A stretch of 64,000 bases of DNA from Bradyrhizobium sp. CSS354 (GCF_029051725.1 NZ_JAACFU010000006.1:372001-436000); one strand, 5' to 3'. Numbered from the stretch's first letter, positions 50,605-59,520 are shown. Numbers and translations are program-made. The notes: generated by a model not told the origin, from the letters alone.

Positions 50605-51516
50605 TTATCCCTTCACGATCCGGCGGCAGTGCTCCCACGCCGCGCCAATCAGGTTCTCGCTCGCCTCCGGGGTCCGGAACGCCGAATGCGCCGACAACGT
50701 CACGTTGGGGAGCTTGGTCAGTGGATGATCCCCAGGCAATGGCTCGATATTGAAGACGTCGAGGCCGGCATGGCGGATGTGGCCCGACTTCAGCGCGTCG
50801 ATCATGGCGGCCTCGTCGATAACGGCGGCGCGGGCGGTGTTGATGAGGATGACGCCCGGCTTCATTTTCGCGATCATCTCGCGGGTGATCATGCCGCGCG
50901 TCTCGTCGTTGAGCAGCAGATGCAGCGATACGACGTCGGCTCTCGCCAACACCGAATCGAGATCGACGAATTCCACGCCCGGATAGCTCTTCGGCGAGCG
51001 GTTCCAGGCGATCACCTTCATGCCGCTGCCCGAGGCAATGCGCGCGACTTCCGCGGCAATGCCGCCGAAGCCGATCAGGCCGAGCGTCTTGCCGGTGAGC
51101 TGCATGCCGTCTTCGCGCAACCAGTTTCCGCCGCGCATCTCGCGGTCCATCATCGCGATGACGCGGGCCGAAGCCCACATCAGCGCGATCGCGCATTCCG
51201 CCACCGCCGTGTCGCCATAGCCCTTGATCAGGTGCACGGAGATGCCGAGCTCAGCGAGCTCCTCCGGGTTCATGTAGCTGCGCGCGCCGGTGCCGAGGAA
51301 CACGACATGCTTCAGCCCCGCGCACTTCTTTGCGACATCGGTCGGCAGCGCGGTGTGGTCGACGATCGCGATCTCGGCGCCGTCGAGGATTTCAGGATAT
51401 TGTTCGGGCTTGATGTCCGGATCCCTGTGGATCCGCACCTTGGGATCGCCGGGCTGCTCCAGCCGCTCCATGATTACGGCCAAGGCTTCATTGGCGTCGA
51501 CGAAAACTCCGCGCAT
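50605..51516 (-). CDS. D-2-hydroxyacid dehydrogenase family protein
   Basis: The 303-residue protein shows the NAD-binding loop LGLIGFGGIAAEVARI near residues 145-160, the substrate Arg in INTARAAVIDEAAMIDAL, a Glu in FNIEPLPGDHPL and the catalytic His in SAHSAF. It belongs with phosphoglycerate dehydrogenase and related enzymes and most likely interconverts a 2-oxoacid and D-2-hydroxyacid. The ATG at 51516 has GGAGAGAA upstream. It lies 12 nt after the M20 gene and 11 nt before the Ldh gene. Confidence 0.92.
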   Translation of the reverse strand: MRGVFVDANEALAVIMERLEQPGDPKVRIHRDPDIKPEQYPEILDGAEIAIVDHTALPTDVAKKCAGLKHVVFLGTGARSYMNPEELAELGISVHLIKGYGDTAVAECAIALMWASARVIAMMDREMRGGNWLREDGMQLTGKTLGLIGFGGIAAEVARIASGSGMKVIAWNRSPKSYPGVEFVDLDSVLARADVVSLHLLLNDETRGMITREMIAKMKPGVILINTARAAVIDEAAMIDALKSGHIRHAGLDVFNIEPLPGDHPLTKLPNVTLSAHSAFRTPEASENLIGAAWEHCRRIVKG

Positions 51517-51528
51517 GGTTCTCTCCGG

Positions 51529-52779
51529 TCAGGATGCGACGCCGGCGATCGCCAGCACAGTGTGCATGAGGACGTTGGTGCCCGCGGCGCAATCGGGCTG
51601 CGTGGCGTCCTCCAGCTCGTTATGGCTGATGCCGTCCTTGCAGGGCACGAACACCATTGCGGCCGGCATGATTGTGTTGAGGTTGCAGGCGTCGTGGCCG
51701 GCGCCGGAGGTGATGCGGCGCGAGGAATAGCCGAGCGTCTTCGCCGCGTTCTCGACGGCTGCAATCAACTTGGGATCGAAATGCGTCGGCGGCTTGCGCC
51801 AGACCAGGTCGATCTTCACCTCGACCTTGCGGCGTGCGGCGATCTCGGCAATCGCGCTGCGCAGATCGCGATCGAGCGCATCCATGATCGCGCCATCCGC
51901 ACTGCGGCAATCCATCGTGAAGGCGATCGCGCCGGGGATGACGTTGCGGGAGGGGTTTGCGATCACGGCCTCGCCGATGGTGCCGACTGCCTTCGGCCCA
52001 TGCTTGCTCGCAATGGCCTCCATCGCCAGCACGATCTCGGACAACGTCGCCAGCGCATCGCGCCGCAGCGGCATCGGCGTCGATCCGGCATGGCTCTCGA
52101 AGCCGGAAATCTTGCCGTCGTACCAAAGCACGCCCTGGCCGGCATCGACCACGCCGATGGTCTTGCCTTCGGCTTCCAGGATCGGGCCCTGCTCGATGTG
52201 CAACTCGACGAAGCAGCCGAGCTTCTGGAACCCGACCGGCTTGTCGCCGCGATAGCCGATGCCGTCGAGCGCCTGGCCGACGGTGACGCCTTCGACGTCC
52301 TTGCGCGACAGGATGTCATCGGTGGTGAAGTCGCCGACATAAGCGGCGGAGGCCATCATCGCGGGAGCGAAGCGCGAGCCCTCTTCGTTGGTCCAGTTGA
52401 CGACGCAGATCGGCGCCTCGGTCTCGATGCCGGCGTCGTTCAGCGTGCGGATCACTTCGAGCGCACCGAGCGTTCCCAGAATGCCGTCATACTTGCCGCC
52501 GGTGGGCTGCGTATCGAGATGCGAGCCGATACCGACGGGCAGCTTCGACATGTCGCGTCCCTTGCGCAGGCCGAACTGCGAGCCGAGCGCGTCGGTGTGC
52601 ACCTCTAAGCCGGCGTCCTCGCAGGCCTTGCGGAACCAGTCGCGCACCAGCTTGTCCTCCGCGCTCAGCGTCAGCCGCCGCACGCCGCCCTTGGCCGTCG
52701 CGCCGAACTGCGCGGTCTCGTGGATGGAGCCCCAGAGGCGGGCGGAATCGATTTGCAAATTGGTGGCGGCTCGGCTCAT
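51529..52779 (-). CDS. M20 family N-carbamoyl amino acid amidohydrolase (carbamoylase/ureidopropionase type)
   Basis: The 416-residue metalloenzyme has all expected ligand motifs: GIGSHLDTQPTGGKYDG (His, Asp), NEEGSRFAPAMM (Glu), FVELHIEQGPILE (His) and SGAGHDACNLNTIMP (His). The GSHLDTQPTGGKYDG form is close to beta-ureidopropionase and N-carbamoyl-L-amino acid hydrolases; allantoate amidohydrolase is an alternative. It removes a carbamoyl group from a urea-type amino acid. It is first of the three-gene group followed by two hydroxyacid dehydrogenase genes. Confidence 0.92.
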   Translation of the reverse strand: MSRAATNLQIDSARLWGSIHETAQFGATAKGGVRRLTLSAEDKLVRDWFRKACEDAGLEVHTDALGSQFGLRKGRDMSKLPVGIGSHLDTQPTGGKYDGILGTLGALEVIRTLNDAGIETEAPICVVNWTNEEGSRFAPAMMASAAYVGDFTTDDILSRKDVEGVTVGQALDGIGYRGDKPVGFQKLGCFVELHIEQGPILEAEGKTIGVVDAGQGVLWYDGKISGFESHAGSTPMPLRRDALATLSEIVLAMEAIASKHGPKAVGTIGEAVIANPSRNVIPGAIAFTMDCRSADGAIMDALDRDLRSAIAEIAARRKVEVKIDLVWRKPPTHFDPKLIAAVENAAKTLGYSSRRITSGAGHDACNLNTIMPAAMVFVPCKDGISHNELEDATQPDCAAGTNVLMHTVLAIAGVAS

Positions 52780-52799
52780 GCGGTCAGTCCATCTTAGCT

Positions 52800-52836
52800 G
52801 TCATTCCGGGTTCGCTCTTCGAGCGCCCCGAATGAC
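52800..52836. repeat. short palindromic element GTCATTCCGGG type
   Basis: GTCATTCCGGG...TCGCTC and GAGCG...CCCCGAATGAC form a nearly perfect hairpin around TTC. It lies between the LysR stop and the M20 start and could terminate the LysR transcript. Confidence 0.7.
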
Positions 52837-52858
52837 GAAAGAAAATCCGGCGCCTGTT

Positions 52859-53776
52859 TCAATGACGCGCCGGCGCGGGCGCGTCAACTGCGAGGCTGCT
52901 CTGCGCGATCTGACATGCAAGCTCGGCGACCCGTTCCACCGCCACGACATCCGGCGAGGCGAGCCAGCTCGCGGTGAATGTCAGCGGCGCGATTTTGAGA
53001 TCGGTGTCGAGCAGTTGCAACCGCCCGTCTGCGAGCTCGCTCTCGACGATGGCGTCGGGGATCACGGCGATGCCGAGGCCCTCCACCGCCATATGGATGA
53101 CGGTCGCAAGCGAGGCGGAGGCGTGCAGCCGGATCGGCGGCAGCTCCGGCCGATCGAACACTTCGCGCACGACCTCGTAAGGCTTGGTCTTGCGCGGGAA
53201 GGTGATGATCGGAAAGCGCGCGAGATCCGCCGGCGTCACTGGACCCTTGCCGAGCCCGAGCGAAGGACTCGCCAGAAAGCCGATCGGATAATCCGCGAGC
53301 ACGCGGTTGTGGACGCCGGAGGCCGACAGCGGCCCGACCACGAACGCCAGCTCGATCTCCTGCGCAAGCAGGCGCGCGGTCAGGTTCGGCGTGATGTCGA
53401 CCTCGATCTCCAGCGACAGGTTCGGGTAGACCTCGTTCATGCTCTTCACCAGCCGCGGCAGCCAGGTGTGCACGATGGTTTCGGCGACGCCGAGCCGCAT
53501 CACGCCGCGCATCGCAGAGCGGTCGCCGATCTCGGCGATCATCGCGGCGCGCAGGCCGATCAGCTTCTCCGCATAGACCATCATCTGCCGGCCGCTTGGG
53601 GTCGGCGAGGCCACGCGGTGGTCGCGGTTCAACAGCTTCACCCCCATCTCGCGCTCGAGCTGGGCGATGCGCTGCGAGATCGCCGGTTGGGTCGTGTTGA
53701 GGCGTGCTGCGGCGCCGCGAAAGCTGCCGAGCTTCACAACCCAGAGGAACGTCTCGATCGATCTGAAGTCCAGCAT
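52859..53776 (-). CDS. LysR family transcriptional regulator
   Basis: The 305-residue protein begins MLDFRSIETFLWVVKLGSFRGAAARLNTTQPAISQRIAQLEREMGVKLLNRDHR, a standard LysR HTH, followed by a periplasmic-binding-like sensor domain. It is divergent from the DUF1445 gene, and a T-N11-A palindrome lies between them. It probably controls both this and the adjacent amidohydrolase/dehydrogenase group; the inducer is unknown. Confidence 0.94.
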   Translation of the reverse strand: MLDFRSIETFLWVVKLGSFRGAAARLNTTQPAISQRIAQLEREMGVKLLNRDHRVASPTPSGRQMMVYAEKLIGLRAAMIAEIGDRSAMRGVMRLGVAETIVHTWLPRLVKSMNEVYPNLSLEIEVDITPNLTARLLAQEIELAFVVGPLSASGVHNRVLADYPIGFLASPSLGLGKGPVTPADLARFPIITFPRKTKPYEVVREVFDRPELPPIRLHASASLATVIHMAVEGLGIAVIPDAIVESELADGRLQLLDTDLKIAPLTFTASWLASPDVVAVERVAELACQIAQSSLAVDAPAPARH

Positions 53777-53794
53777 TGGAAGGATTTTCCGGTC

Positions 53795-53813
53795 CGATAA
53801 ATGAAATTTATCG
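53795..53813. promoter_or_regulatory. LysR-type operator (T-N11-A palindrome)
   Basis: CGATAAAT-GAA-ATTTATCG is a perfect palindrome with 8-bp arms. T at 53798 and A at 53810 satisfy the T-N11-A rule of LysR boxes. It lies 18 bp upstream of the LysR start and 83 bp upstream of the DUF1445 gene start on the other strand. Confidence 0.75.
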
Positions 53814-53896
53814 ATATTGATTAGAAAGGAAGATTAGACTTTATAGCACGCGTGGTGTTGGTTTGTCTTTGTCGAGTTTATAGGCAGGTCGATCCC

Positions 53897-54712
53897 ATGA
53901 CTGTTTTGGTGGCAGTGCAGCAAACTGAAACGCCCGACACCCTCCCGAGCCGAAAGGCGCGGCTCGCCTACCGCGAGGGGCTGGTCGCCTCCACTGCCGG
54001 CGTGGCCCCCGGCTTCGTCCAGGGCAATCTGGCGATCCTGCCGGCCGAATATGCCGGCGCCTTTCATCGCTTCTGCCAGCTCAATCCCAAGCCGTGCCCG
54101 ATCATCGGCATGTCCGACGTCGGCAGTCCGCACATCCCCGCGCTTGGCGCCGATCTCGACATCCGCACCGACGTGCCGCGCTATCGGGTCTGGCGCGACG
54201 GCGAGGTTGTGGACGAGCCGACTGATGTGACAAAGCATTGGCGCGACGATCTCGTGACCTTCGTGCTCGGCTGCTCCTTCTCGTTCGAAGAGGCGCTGCT
54301 CGACGAGGGCATGCCGATCCGCCACATCGAGCACAATGTGCGCGTGCCGATGTATCGCACCAGCATCGCCTGCGGCGAGTCCGGTCCCTTCGCCGGTCCC
54401 ATGGTGGTGTCGATGCGTCCGTTCAAGCCGGCGGATGCAATCCGTGCGGTGCAGATCACCTCGCGCTATCCGGCTGTCCATGGCGCGCCGGTGCATCTCG
54501 GCCATCCGCATCTGATCGGCATCAAGGACATCGCCAAGCCCGATTACGGCGATCCGGTGCCGGTCGCCGACGACGAGATTCCGGTGTTCTGGGCCTGCGG
54601 CGTGACACCGCAATCGGTCATCAACGCCGCCAGGCTGCCGTTCGCGATCACGCATTCGCCCGGCCTGATGCTGGTGACGGATCTCAAGAACAGGACCATG
54701 GCCGTGATTTAG
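53897..54712 (+). CDS. DUF1445 family protein (D-glutamate cyclase-like / putative hydro-lyase)
   Basis: The 271-residue protein has family residues ARLAYREGLVASTAGVAPGFVQGNLAILP, GCSFSFEEALLDEGMPIRHIE, VPMYRTSIACGESGPFAGPMVVSMRPFKPADAIRAVQITSRYP and WACGVTPQSVI. Relatives are annotated as putative hydro-lyases or as the D-glutamate cyclase domain; the reaction here is not known. The ATG at 53897 with GGCAGG upstream is preferred over an earlier in-frame codon. It is divergent from LysR and is followed after 90 nt by an ABC binding-protein gene. Confidence 0.85.
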   Translation: MTVLVAVQQTETPDTLPSRKARLAYREGLVASTAGVAPGFVQGNLAILPAEYAGAFHRFCQLNPKPCPIIGMSDVGSPHIPALGADLDIRTDVPRYRVWRDGEVVDEPTDVTKHWRDDLVTFVLGCSFSFEEALLDEGMPIRHIEHNVRVPMYRTSIACGESGPFAGPMVVSMRPFKPADAIRAVQITSRYPAVHGAPVHLGHPHLIGIKDIAKPDYGDPVPVADDEIPVFWACGVTPQSVINAARLPFAITHSPGLMLVTDLKNRTMAVI

Positions 54713-54802
54713 TGGGCAGCGTTTGCTGCTTCTTCGGGCTTTACCGCATCCACCAATCGCTTCATTCGATCAGCCGAAATTCAGTAACAAGAGGACTTTG
54801 CC

Positions 54803-56047
54803 ATGACGATCACTCGCCGCGACGTATTGTTGGGAGCCACCGCTACGGCCGCGCTAGTGCCGCTGGCAGCGCGCGCACAGACTTCGGAAGTCGTGATCGG
54901 CGTGATCTATCCGTTTTCCGGCGGCAGCGCGCAGCAGGGCGTCGATGCGCAGAAGGCGTATGAGACGGCGCTCGAGGTCATCAACAAGGACACCGATTTC
55001 GACCTGCCGCTGGCGAAGGGCGAGGGCCTGCCGGGTCTCGGCGGCGCCAAGGTCCGGCTCGTTTTCGCCGACCACCAGGCCGATCCGCAGAAAGGCCGCG
55101 CCGAAGCCGAGCGCCTGATCACCCAGGAGAAGGTCTCCGCCATTATCGGTACCTATCAGAGCGCGGTCGCCGTCACCGTCAGCCAGATCTGCGAGCGCTA
55201 TCAGATCCCGTTCGTCTCCGCCGACAACTCCTCGCCGAGCCTGCACCGTCGCGGCCTGAAATATTACTTCCGCGCCGCGCCGCATGACGAGATGTACTCG
55301 GCCGCGATGTTCGACTTCTTCGATGCCTTGAAGAAGAAGGGCACCAAGATCGAGACGCTGTCGCTGTTCCACGAGGACACCATCTTCGGCACCGATTCCG
55401 GCAACGCCCAGGCCAAGATCGCCGGCGAGCGCGGTTACAAGATCGTTTCCGACATCAAGTATCGCGCCAACTCGCCCTCGCTCTCGGCCGAGGTGCAGCA
55501 GCTCAAGAGCGCGAACGCCGACGTGCTGATGCCCTCGAGCTACACCACCGATGGCATCCTGCTGGTGAAGACCATGGGCGAGCTCGGTTACAAGCCGAAC
55601 GCGATCGTGGCGCAGGACGCCGGCTTCTCCGAGAAGGCGCTCTACGACGCCGTCGGCGACAAGCTCGAAGGCGTGATCTCGCGCGGCACCTTCTCGCTCG
55701 ATCTCGCGCAGAAGCGCCCGATGGTCGGCAAGATCAACGATATGTTCAAGACGCGGTCGGGCAAGGATTTCAACGATCTCACCTCGCGTCAGTTCATGGG
55801 CCTGATCATCCTCGCCGACGCCATCAGCCGCGCCAAGTCGACCGACGGCGAGAAGATCCGCGACGCGCTGGCCGCCACCGACATCCCGGGCGAGCAGACC
55901 ATCATGCCCTGGAAACGCGTCAAGTTCGACGAGATGGGTCAAAACAACGACGCTGACCCGGTGCTCCTGCAATATGTCGGCGGCAAGTTCGTCACCATCT
56001 TCCCGCCGCAGGCCGCAATCGCCGAGGCGATCTGGCCGATGAAGTAA
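54803..56047 (+). CDS. branched-chain amino acid-type ABC transporter substrate-binding protein
   Basis: The 414-residue protein has a Tat signal: TRRDVLLGATATAALVPLAARAQ (residues about 4-26). The mature part is a type I periplasmic binding protein with VIGVIYPFSGGSAQQGVDAQKAYE and KGRAEAERLITQEKVSAIIGTYQSAVA. AGAGGA precedes the ATG. The two LivHM-type permeases and LivGF-type ATPases follow on the same strand, with a 170-nt gap filled by a palindromic repeat. The ligand is unknown; it need not be an amino acid. Confidence 0.93.
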   Translation: MTITRRDVLLGATATAALVPLAARAQTSEVVIGVIYPFSGGSAQQGVDAQKAYETALEVINKDTDFDLPLAKGEGLPGLGGAKVRLVFADHQADPQKGRAEAERLITQEKVSAIIGTYQSAVAVTVSQICERYQIPFVSADNSSPSLHRRGLKYYFRAAPHDEMYSAAMFDFFDALKKKGTKIETLSLFHEDTIFGTDSGNAQAKIAGERGYKIVSDIKYRANSPSLSAEVQQLKSANADVLMPSSYTTDGILLVKTMGELGYKPNAIVAQDAGFSEKALYDAVGDKLEGVISRGTFSLDLAQKRPMVGKINDMFKTRSGKDFNDLTSRQFMGLIILADAISRAKSTDGEKIRDALAATDIPGEQTIMPWKRVKFDEMGQNNDADPVLLQYVGGKFVTIFPPQAAIAEAIWPMK

Positions 56048-56097
56048 GACACGGCGAGCGGGAGCAGGGAAGCAAATCGAGATCGTCGCAAGAGCCT

Positions 56098-56183
56098 CGT
56101 CATTGCGAGGAGCGAAGCGACGAAGCAATCCAGACTGTCTCCGCGACGAGATTCTGGATTGCTTCGCTTCGCTCGCAATGACG
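56098..56183. repeat. palindromic repeat, family A (copy 4)
   Basis: CGTCATTGCGAG and CTCGCAATGACG are exact outer arms and CGAAGCAATCCAGA and TCTGGATTGCTTCG exact inner arms. It lies inside the ABC-transporter operon between the binding-protein gene and the first permease gene, 35 nt before the permease GTG. Confidence 0.92.
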
Positions 56184-56218
56184 GAGCAGACGATGATATT
56201 TCGAGCAGGGGACCACCG

Positions 56219-57097
56219 GTGACAGCCCAAACCATTATCCAAAGTCTCGCGAGCGGCCTTCTCATGGGTCTGCTCTACGGACTGATCGCCGTCGGCCTCG
56301 CGCTGATCTTCGGCCTGATGGACGTCGTGAACTTCGCCCATGGCGAGTTCCTGATGATCGCGATGTATGTGAGCTTCTTCCTGTTCACGTTCTTCGCCAT
56401 CGACCCCTTGCTGTCGGCGCCGCTGGTGGCCGCCGCGCTGTTCGTATTCGGAGCGGTGGTCTATTTGTTGATCGTACGCTTCGCCATGCGGGCCAAGGCC
56501 AATGCCGGCATGGTGCAGATCTTCTCCACCTTCGGCCTCGCCATCGTGATGCGCGGCCTCGCCCAGTTCTTCTTCACGCCCGACTATCGCAGCGTTCCGC
56601 AGTCCTGGCTTGGCGGCAAGACGATCTCGATCGCCGGGGTCTTCCTGCCCGAGCCGCAGCTCATGGGTGCGCTGGTTTCGATCCTGGCGTTTGCCGGCCT
56701 CTACTTCTTCATCCATCGCACCGATTTCGGTCGCGCGCTGGAGGCCACCCGTGAAGATCCCGGCGCGGTGGCCCTCGTCGGCATCGACAAGAATCGCGTG
56801 TTCGCGCTCGGCTGGGGGCTTGGTGCCGCGCTCGTCGGCCTTGCCGGAGCGATCATGGCGAGCTTCTTCTATATCTATCCTGACGTCGGCGCATCCTTTG
56901 CGCTGATCGCCTACGTCACGGTCGCGCTCGGCGGCTTCGGCAGCGTGTTCGGCGCTTTCGCCGGCGGAATCATCGTCGGCCTCGTCGAGGCCACGACCGC
57001 GCTGGTGCTGCCGCCGTCGCTGAAATCGGTCGGCATTTACGCTGTCTACCTGCTGGTCGTCTTCATCCGGCCGCGCGGCCTGTTCGGATCGATGTGA
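56219..57097 (+). CDS. branched-chain amino acid-type ABC transporter permease (LivH type)
   Basis: The 292-residue membrane protein shows LivH features: IIQSLASGLLMGLLYGLIAVGLALIFGLMDVVNFAHGEFLM at the N-terminus, FGRALEATREDPGAVALVGID and ALGGFGSVFGAFAGGIIVG near the C-terminus. It is read from GTG 56219, supported by AGGGGA about 8 nt upstream; longer readings would include the palindromic repeat. Its stop overlaps the next permease start (TGATG). Confidence 0.93.
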   Translation: MTAQTIIQSLASGLLMGLLYGLIAVGLALIFGLMDVVNFAHGEFLMIAMYVSFFLFTFFAIDPLLSAPLVAAALFVFGAVVYLLIVRFAMRAKANAGMVQIFSTFGLAIVMRGLAQFFFTPDYRSVPQSWLGGKTISIAGVFLPEPQLMGALVSILAFAGLYFFIHRTDFGRALEATREDPGAVALVGIDKNRVFALGWGLGAALVGLAGAIMASFFYIYPDVGASFALIAYVTVALGGFGSVFGAFAGGIIVGLVEATTALVLPPSLKSVGIYAVYLLVVFIRPRGLFGSM

Positions 57098-58080
57098 TGG
57101 ACAAGGATTTCGCCACGCGGCGCCGCCGCGACCTCATCATCGCCGCGGTGCTGACCGCCCTGGCGGCGCTCGCTCCCCTGTTCATCAAGGACGTCTACGT
57201 CCAGAATATCCTGATCCTGACCTTGATGTATGCGGCGCTGTCGCAGAGCTGGAATATTCTCTCCGGCTATTGCGGGCAGATCTCGCTGGGACATGCGCTC
57301 TATTTCGGCATCGGCGCCTACACCACCGAGCTCCTGTTCACCAAGTTCGGCGTGCTGCCATGGTTCGGCATGCTCGCCGGCGGCGCAGTCGCGGCCGCGA
57401 TCGCGATGGGGCTCGGCTATCCCTTCTTCCGCTTGCGCGGCCATTACTTCGTGATCGCGACCATCGTGATCGCCGAGATCGGGCTGCTGCTGTTCCAGAA
57501 CTGGGAATGGGCGGGGGCCGCGATGGGAATCACCATTCCGGTGCGCGGCGACAGCTGGCTGAAATTCCAGTTCATGCGCAGCAAGCTGCCATACTTCTAT
57601 TTCGCGCTGGTGCTGTGCAGCCTCGCCTGGTTCGTCACCTGGTGGCTGGAGGACTCCAAATGGGGCTTCTGGTGGCGCGCGGTGAAGGACAATCCGGAAG
57701 CGGCCGAGAGCCTCGGCGTCGTCGTGTTCAACTCCAAGATGGGCGCGGCTGCCGTCTCCGCTTTCCTCGTTGCCATCGGCGGCGCCTTCTATGCGCAGTT
57801 TCTTGCCTATATCGATCCTGAAAGCGTCATGGGCTTCCAGTTCTCGCTGCTGATGGCGTTGCCGGCCGTGCTCGGCGGCATCGGCACTCTCTGGGGGCCC
57901 GTGTTGGGGGCGGCCATCCTGATCCCGATGACGGAGCTGACGCGCTCCTATATCGGCGGCTCCGGCCGCGGCGTCGACCTCATCGTCTACGGCACGCTGA
58001 TCGTGCTGATTTCGCTCGCCCTGCCGCAGGGTCTGGTGAGCCTGTTCTCTCGTGCGAAGCGGAAGGGAGCGACGCGATGA
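57097..58080 (+). CDS. branched-chain amino acid-type ABC transporter permease (LivM type)
   Basis: The 327-residue membrane protein shows LivM landmarks SQSWNILSGYCGQISLGHALYFGIGAYTT, RGHYFVIATIVIAEIG and RAVKDNPEAAESLGV, and ends in DLIVYGTLIVLISLALPQGLVSLF. Its ATG overlaps the LivH-type stop, and its own stop overlaps the ATPase start (ATGA). Confidence 0.94.
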   Translation: MDKDFATRRRRDLIIAAVLTALAALAPLFIKDVYVQNILILTLMYAALSQSWNILSGYCGQISLGHALYFGIGAYTTELLFTKFGVLPWFGMLAGGAVAAAIAMGLGYPFFRLRGHYFVIATIVIAEIGLLLFQNWEWAGAAMGITIPVRGDSWLKFQFMRSKLPYFYFALVLCSLAWFVTWWLEDSKWGFWWRAVKDNPEAAESLGVVVFNSKMGAAAVSAFLVAIGGAFYAQFLAYIDPESVMGFQFSLLMALPAVLGGIGTLWGPVLGAAILIPMTELTRSYIGGSGRGVDLIVYGTLIVLISLALPQGLVSLFSRAKRKGATR

Positions 58081-58808
58081 CCCCGCTGCTTGAAACCCGC
58101 GGCGTCTGGCAGCGGTTCGGCGGCCTCGTCGCCAACAGCGACGTCTCGATCTCGGTCGGCCGCGGCGAGATCGTCGGCCTGATCGGCCCGAACGGCGCCG
58201 GCAAGTCGACGCTGTTCAATCTCATCGCCGGCGTGCTGCCGCCGACGCAAGGCTCGATCTGGTTCGACGGCGAGGATGTCACCAGCATGCCGGCCGCCGA
58301 GCGCTGCCAGCGCGGCGTCGGTCGCACCTTCCAGGTCGTCAAGAGCTTCGAGACCATGACCGTTATCGACAACGTTATCGTCGGCGCTCTCGTGCGCAAC
58401 ACCGTGATGCGCGAGGCCCGCCGCAAGGCGCATGAGGTGCTGGAGTTCACCGGCCTTGCCGCGCGCGCCAACGTGCTCGCGAGCGACCTCGTGCCGGCCG
58501 AAAAACGCCGCCTCGAAGTCGCGCGCGCGCTTGCGACCGAACCAAAGCTTCTGCTCCTCGACGAAGTCCTCACTGGTCTTACGCCGACGGAGGCGCAGAC
58601 CGGTGTGGCGCTGGTGCGCAAGGTGCGTGACGCCGGCATCACCGTGCTGATGGTCGAGCACGTCATGGAGATCGTGATGCCGCTGGTCGATCGCGCCATC
58701 GTGCTCGACCTCGGCAAGGTGCTGGTCGAGGGCAAGCCCACTGAAATCGTCCGCGATCCCAAGGTGATCAGCGCATATCTGGGAGATCGTCATGCTGTCG
58801 GTGCGTGA
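58077..58808 (+). CDS. branched-chain amino acid-type ABC transporter ATP-binding protein (LivG type)
   Basis: The 243-residue ATPase has Walker A GPNGAGKST near residues 38-46, CQRGVGRTFQVVKSFETMTVIDN, Walker B LLLLDEVLTGLTP and MVEHVMEIVMPLVDRAIVLD. The usual LSGGQ signature is replaced by VPAEKRRLEVARAL, an uncommon but recognisable variant. Both ends overlap neighbouring genes, so translation is coupled. Confidence 0.93.
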   Translation: MTPLLETRGVWQRFGGLVANSDVSISVGRGEIVGLIGPNGAGKSTLFNLIAGVLPPTQGSIWFDGEDVTSMPAAERCQRGVGRTFQVVKSFETMTVIDNVIVGALVRNTVMREARRKAHEVLEFTGLAARANVLASDLVPAEKRRLEVARALATEPKLLLLDEVLTGLTPTEAQTGVALVRKVRDAGITVLMVEHVMEIVMPLVDRAIVLDLGKVLVEGKPTEIVRDPKVISAYLGDRHAVGA

Positions 58809-59496
58809 AGTCACGACCGCCTATCAGGGCCTGGTCGCGATCTCCGCGGTCAGCATCGAGGTCGCCAAGGGCGAGATCGTCTGCGTCGCCGGCGCCAACG
58901 GCGCGGGCAAGTCGACGCTGCTAAAATCCATCGCCGGCGCCGAGCGACCGCGTTCGGGCACGGTGACGTTCGACGGCAAGCGCCTCGACGGCATGGCGCA
59001 GCATCATATCACCGCCACGGGCATCGCCTATGTGCCGGAGAACCGCCGCCTGTTTCCGCGCCTCTCCGTGCGCGACAACCTGCGCCTCGGCAGCTACCTC
59101 TACCGCGGCGAGGTCGACCGCGAGAGTCCGCTCGATCTCGTGTTCCAGCTGTTCCCGCGTCTCTCCGAGCGCCTGGAGCAGCGCGCCGAGACGCTCTCCG
59201 GCGGCGAGCAGCAGATGCTCGCGATCGGCCGTGCGCTGATGACGCGCCCGCGGTTGTTGATGCTGGACGAGCCCTCGCAGGGCATCATGCCGAAGCTGGT
59301 CGACGAGATCTTCCAGGCCGTCAAGCGCATCCGCGATGCCGGCATGACCGTGCTGATCGTCGAGCAGCGCATGGCGGAGTGCCTGGAAATCGCCGACCGC
59401 GCCTACATCCTGCAAACCGGCCGCGTGCTGATGCAGGGTGCGGCAAGCGAGATCAAGGGCAATCCGGACGTGCGCAAGGCGTATCTGGGGCTGTAG
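58792..59496 (+). CDS. branched-chain amino acid-type ABC transporter ATP-binding protein (LivF type)
   Basis: The 234-residue ATPase has Walker A GANGAGKST near residues 34-42, the LivF-type GIAYVPENRRLFPRLSVRDNLRLG, signature LSGGEQQ and Walker B LLMLDEPSQGIMP. It overlaps the LivG-type gene by 17 nt. It is the last gene of the transporter operon and is followed by a palindromic repeat. Confidence 0.94.
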   Translation: MLSVREVTTAYQGLVAISAVSIEVAKGEIVCVAGANGAGKSTLLKSIAGAERPRSGTVTFDGKRLDGMAQHHITATGIAYVPENRRLFPRLSVRDNLRLGSYLYRGEVDRESPLDLVFQLFPRLSERLEQRAETLSGGEQQMLAIGRALMTRPRLLMLDEPSQGIMPKLVDEIFQAVKRIRDAGMTVLIVEQRMAECLEIADRAYILQTGRVLMQGAASEIKGNPDVRKAYLGL

Positions 59497-59520
59497 CTAG
59501 ACTGCCGCAGCAATCTCTAC

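Noticed and set aside
49520..51196. A fused 558-residue protein extending the Ldh-family enzyme upstream
   Set aside because: The extension is an out-of-frame reading of the 2-hydroxyacid dehydrogenase gene; the family start is at 50593.
50593..52608. 671-codon plus-strand frame opposite the dehydrogenase and amidohydrolase genes
   Set aside because: Both minus-strand genes have complete catalytic motifs and ribosome sites; the plus frame has none.
54713..54802. Sigma-54 promoter TGGGCAGCGTTTGCT before the Liv-type binding protein
   Set aside because: The GG and GC elements are 11 rather than 12 nt apart, which RpoN does not tolerate well.
54854..56716. 620-codon open frame antisense to the Liv-type binding protein and permease
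   Set aside because: Composition is typical of a shadow frame, it crosses a palindromic repeat and it has no recognisable domain.
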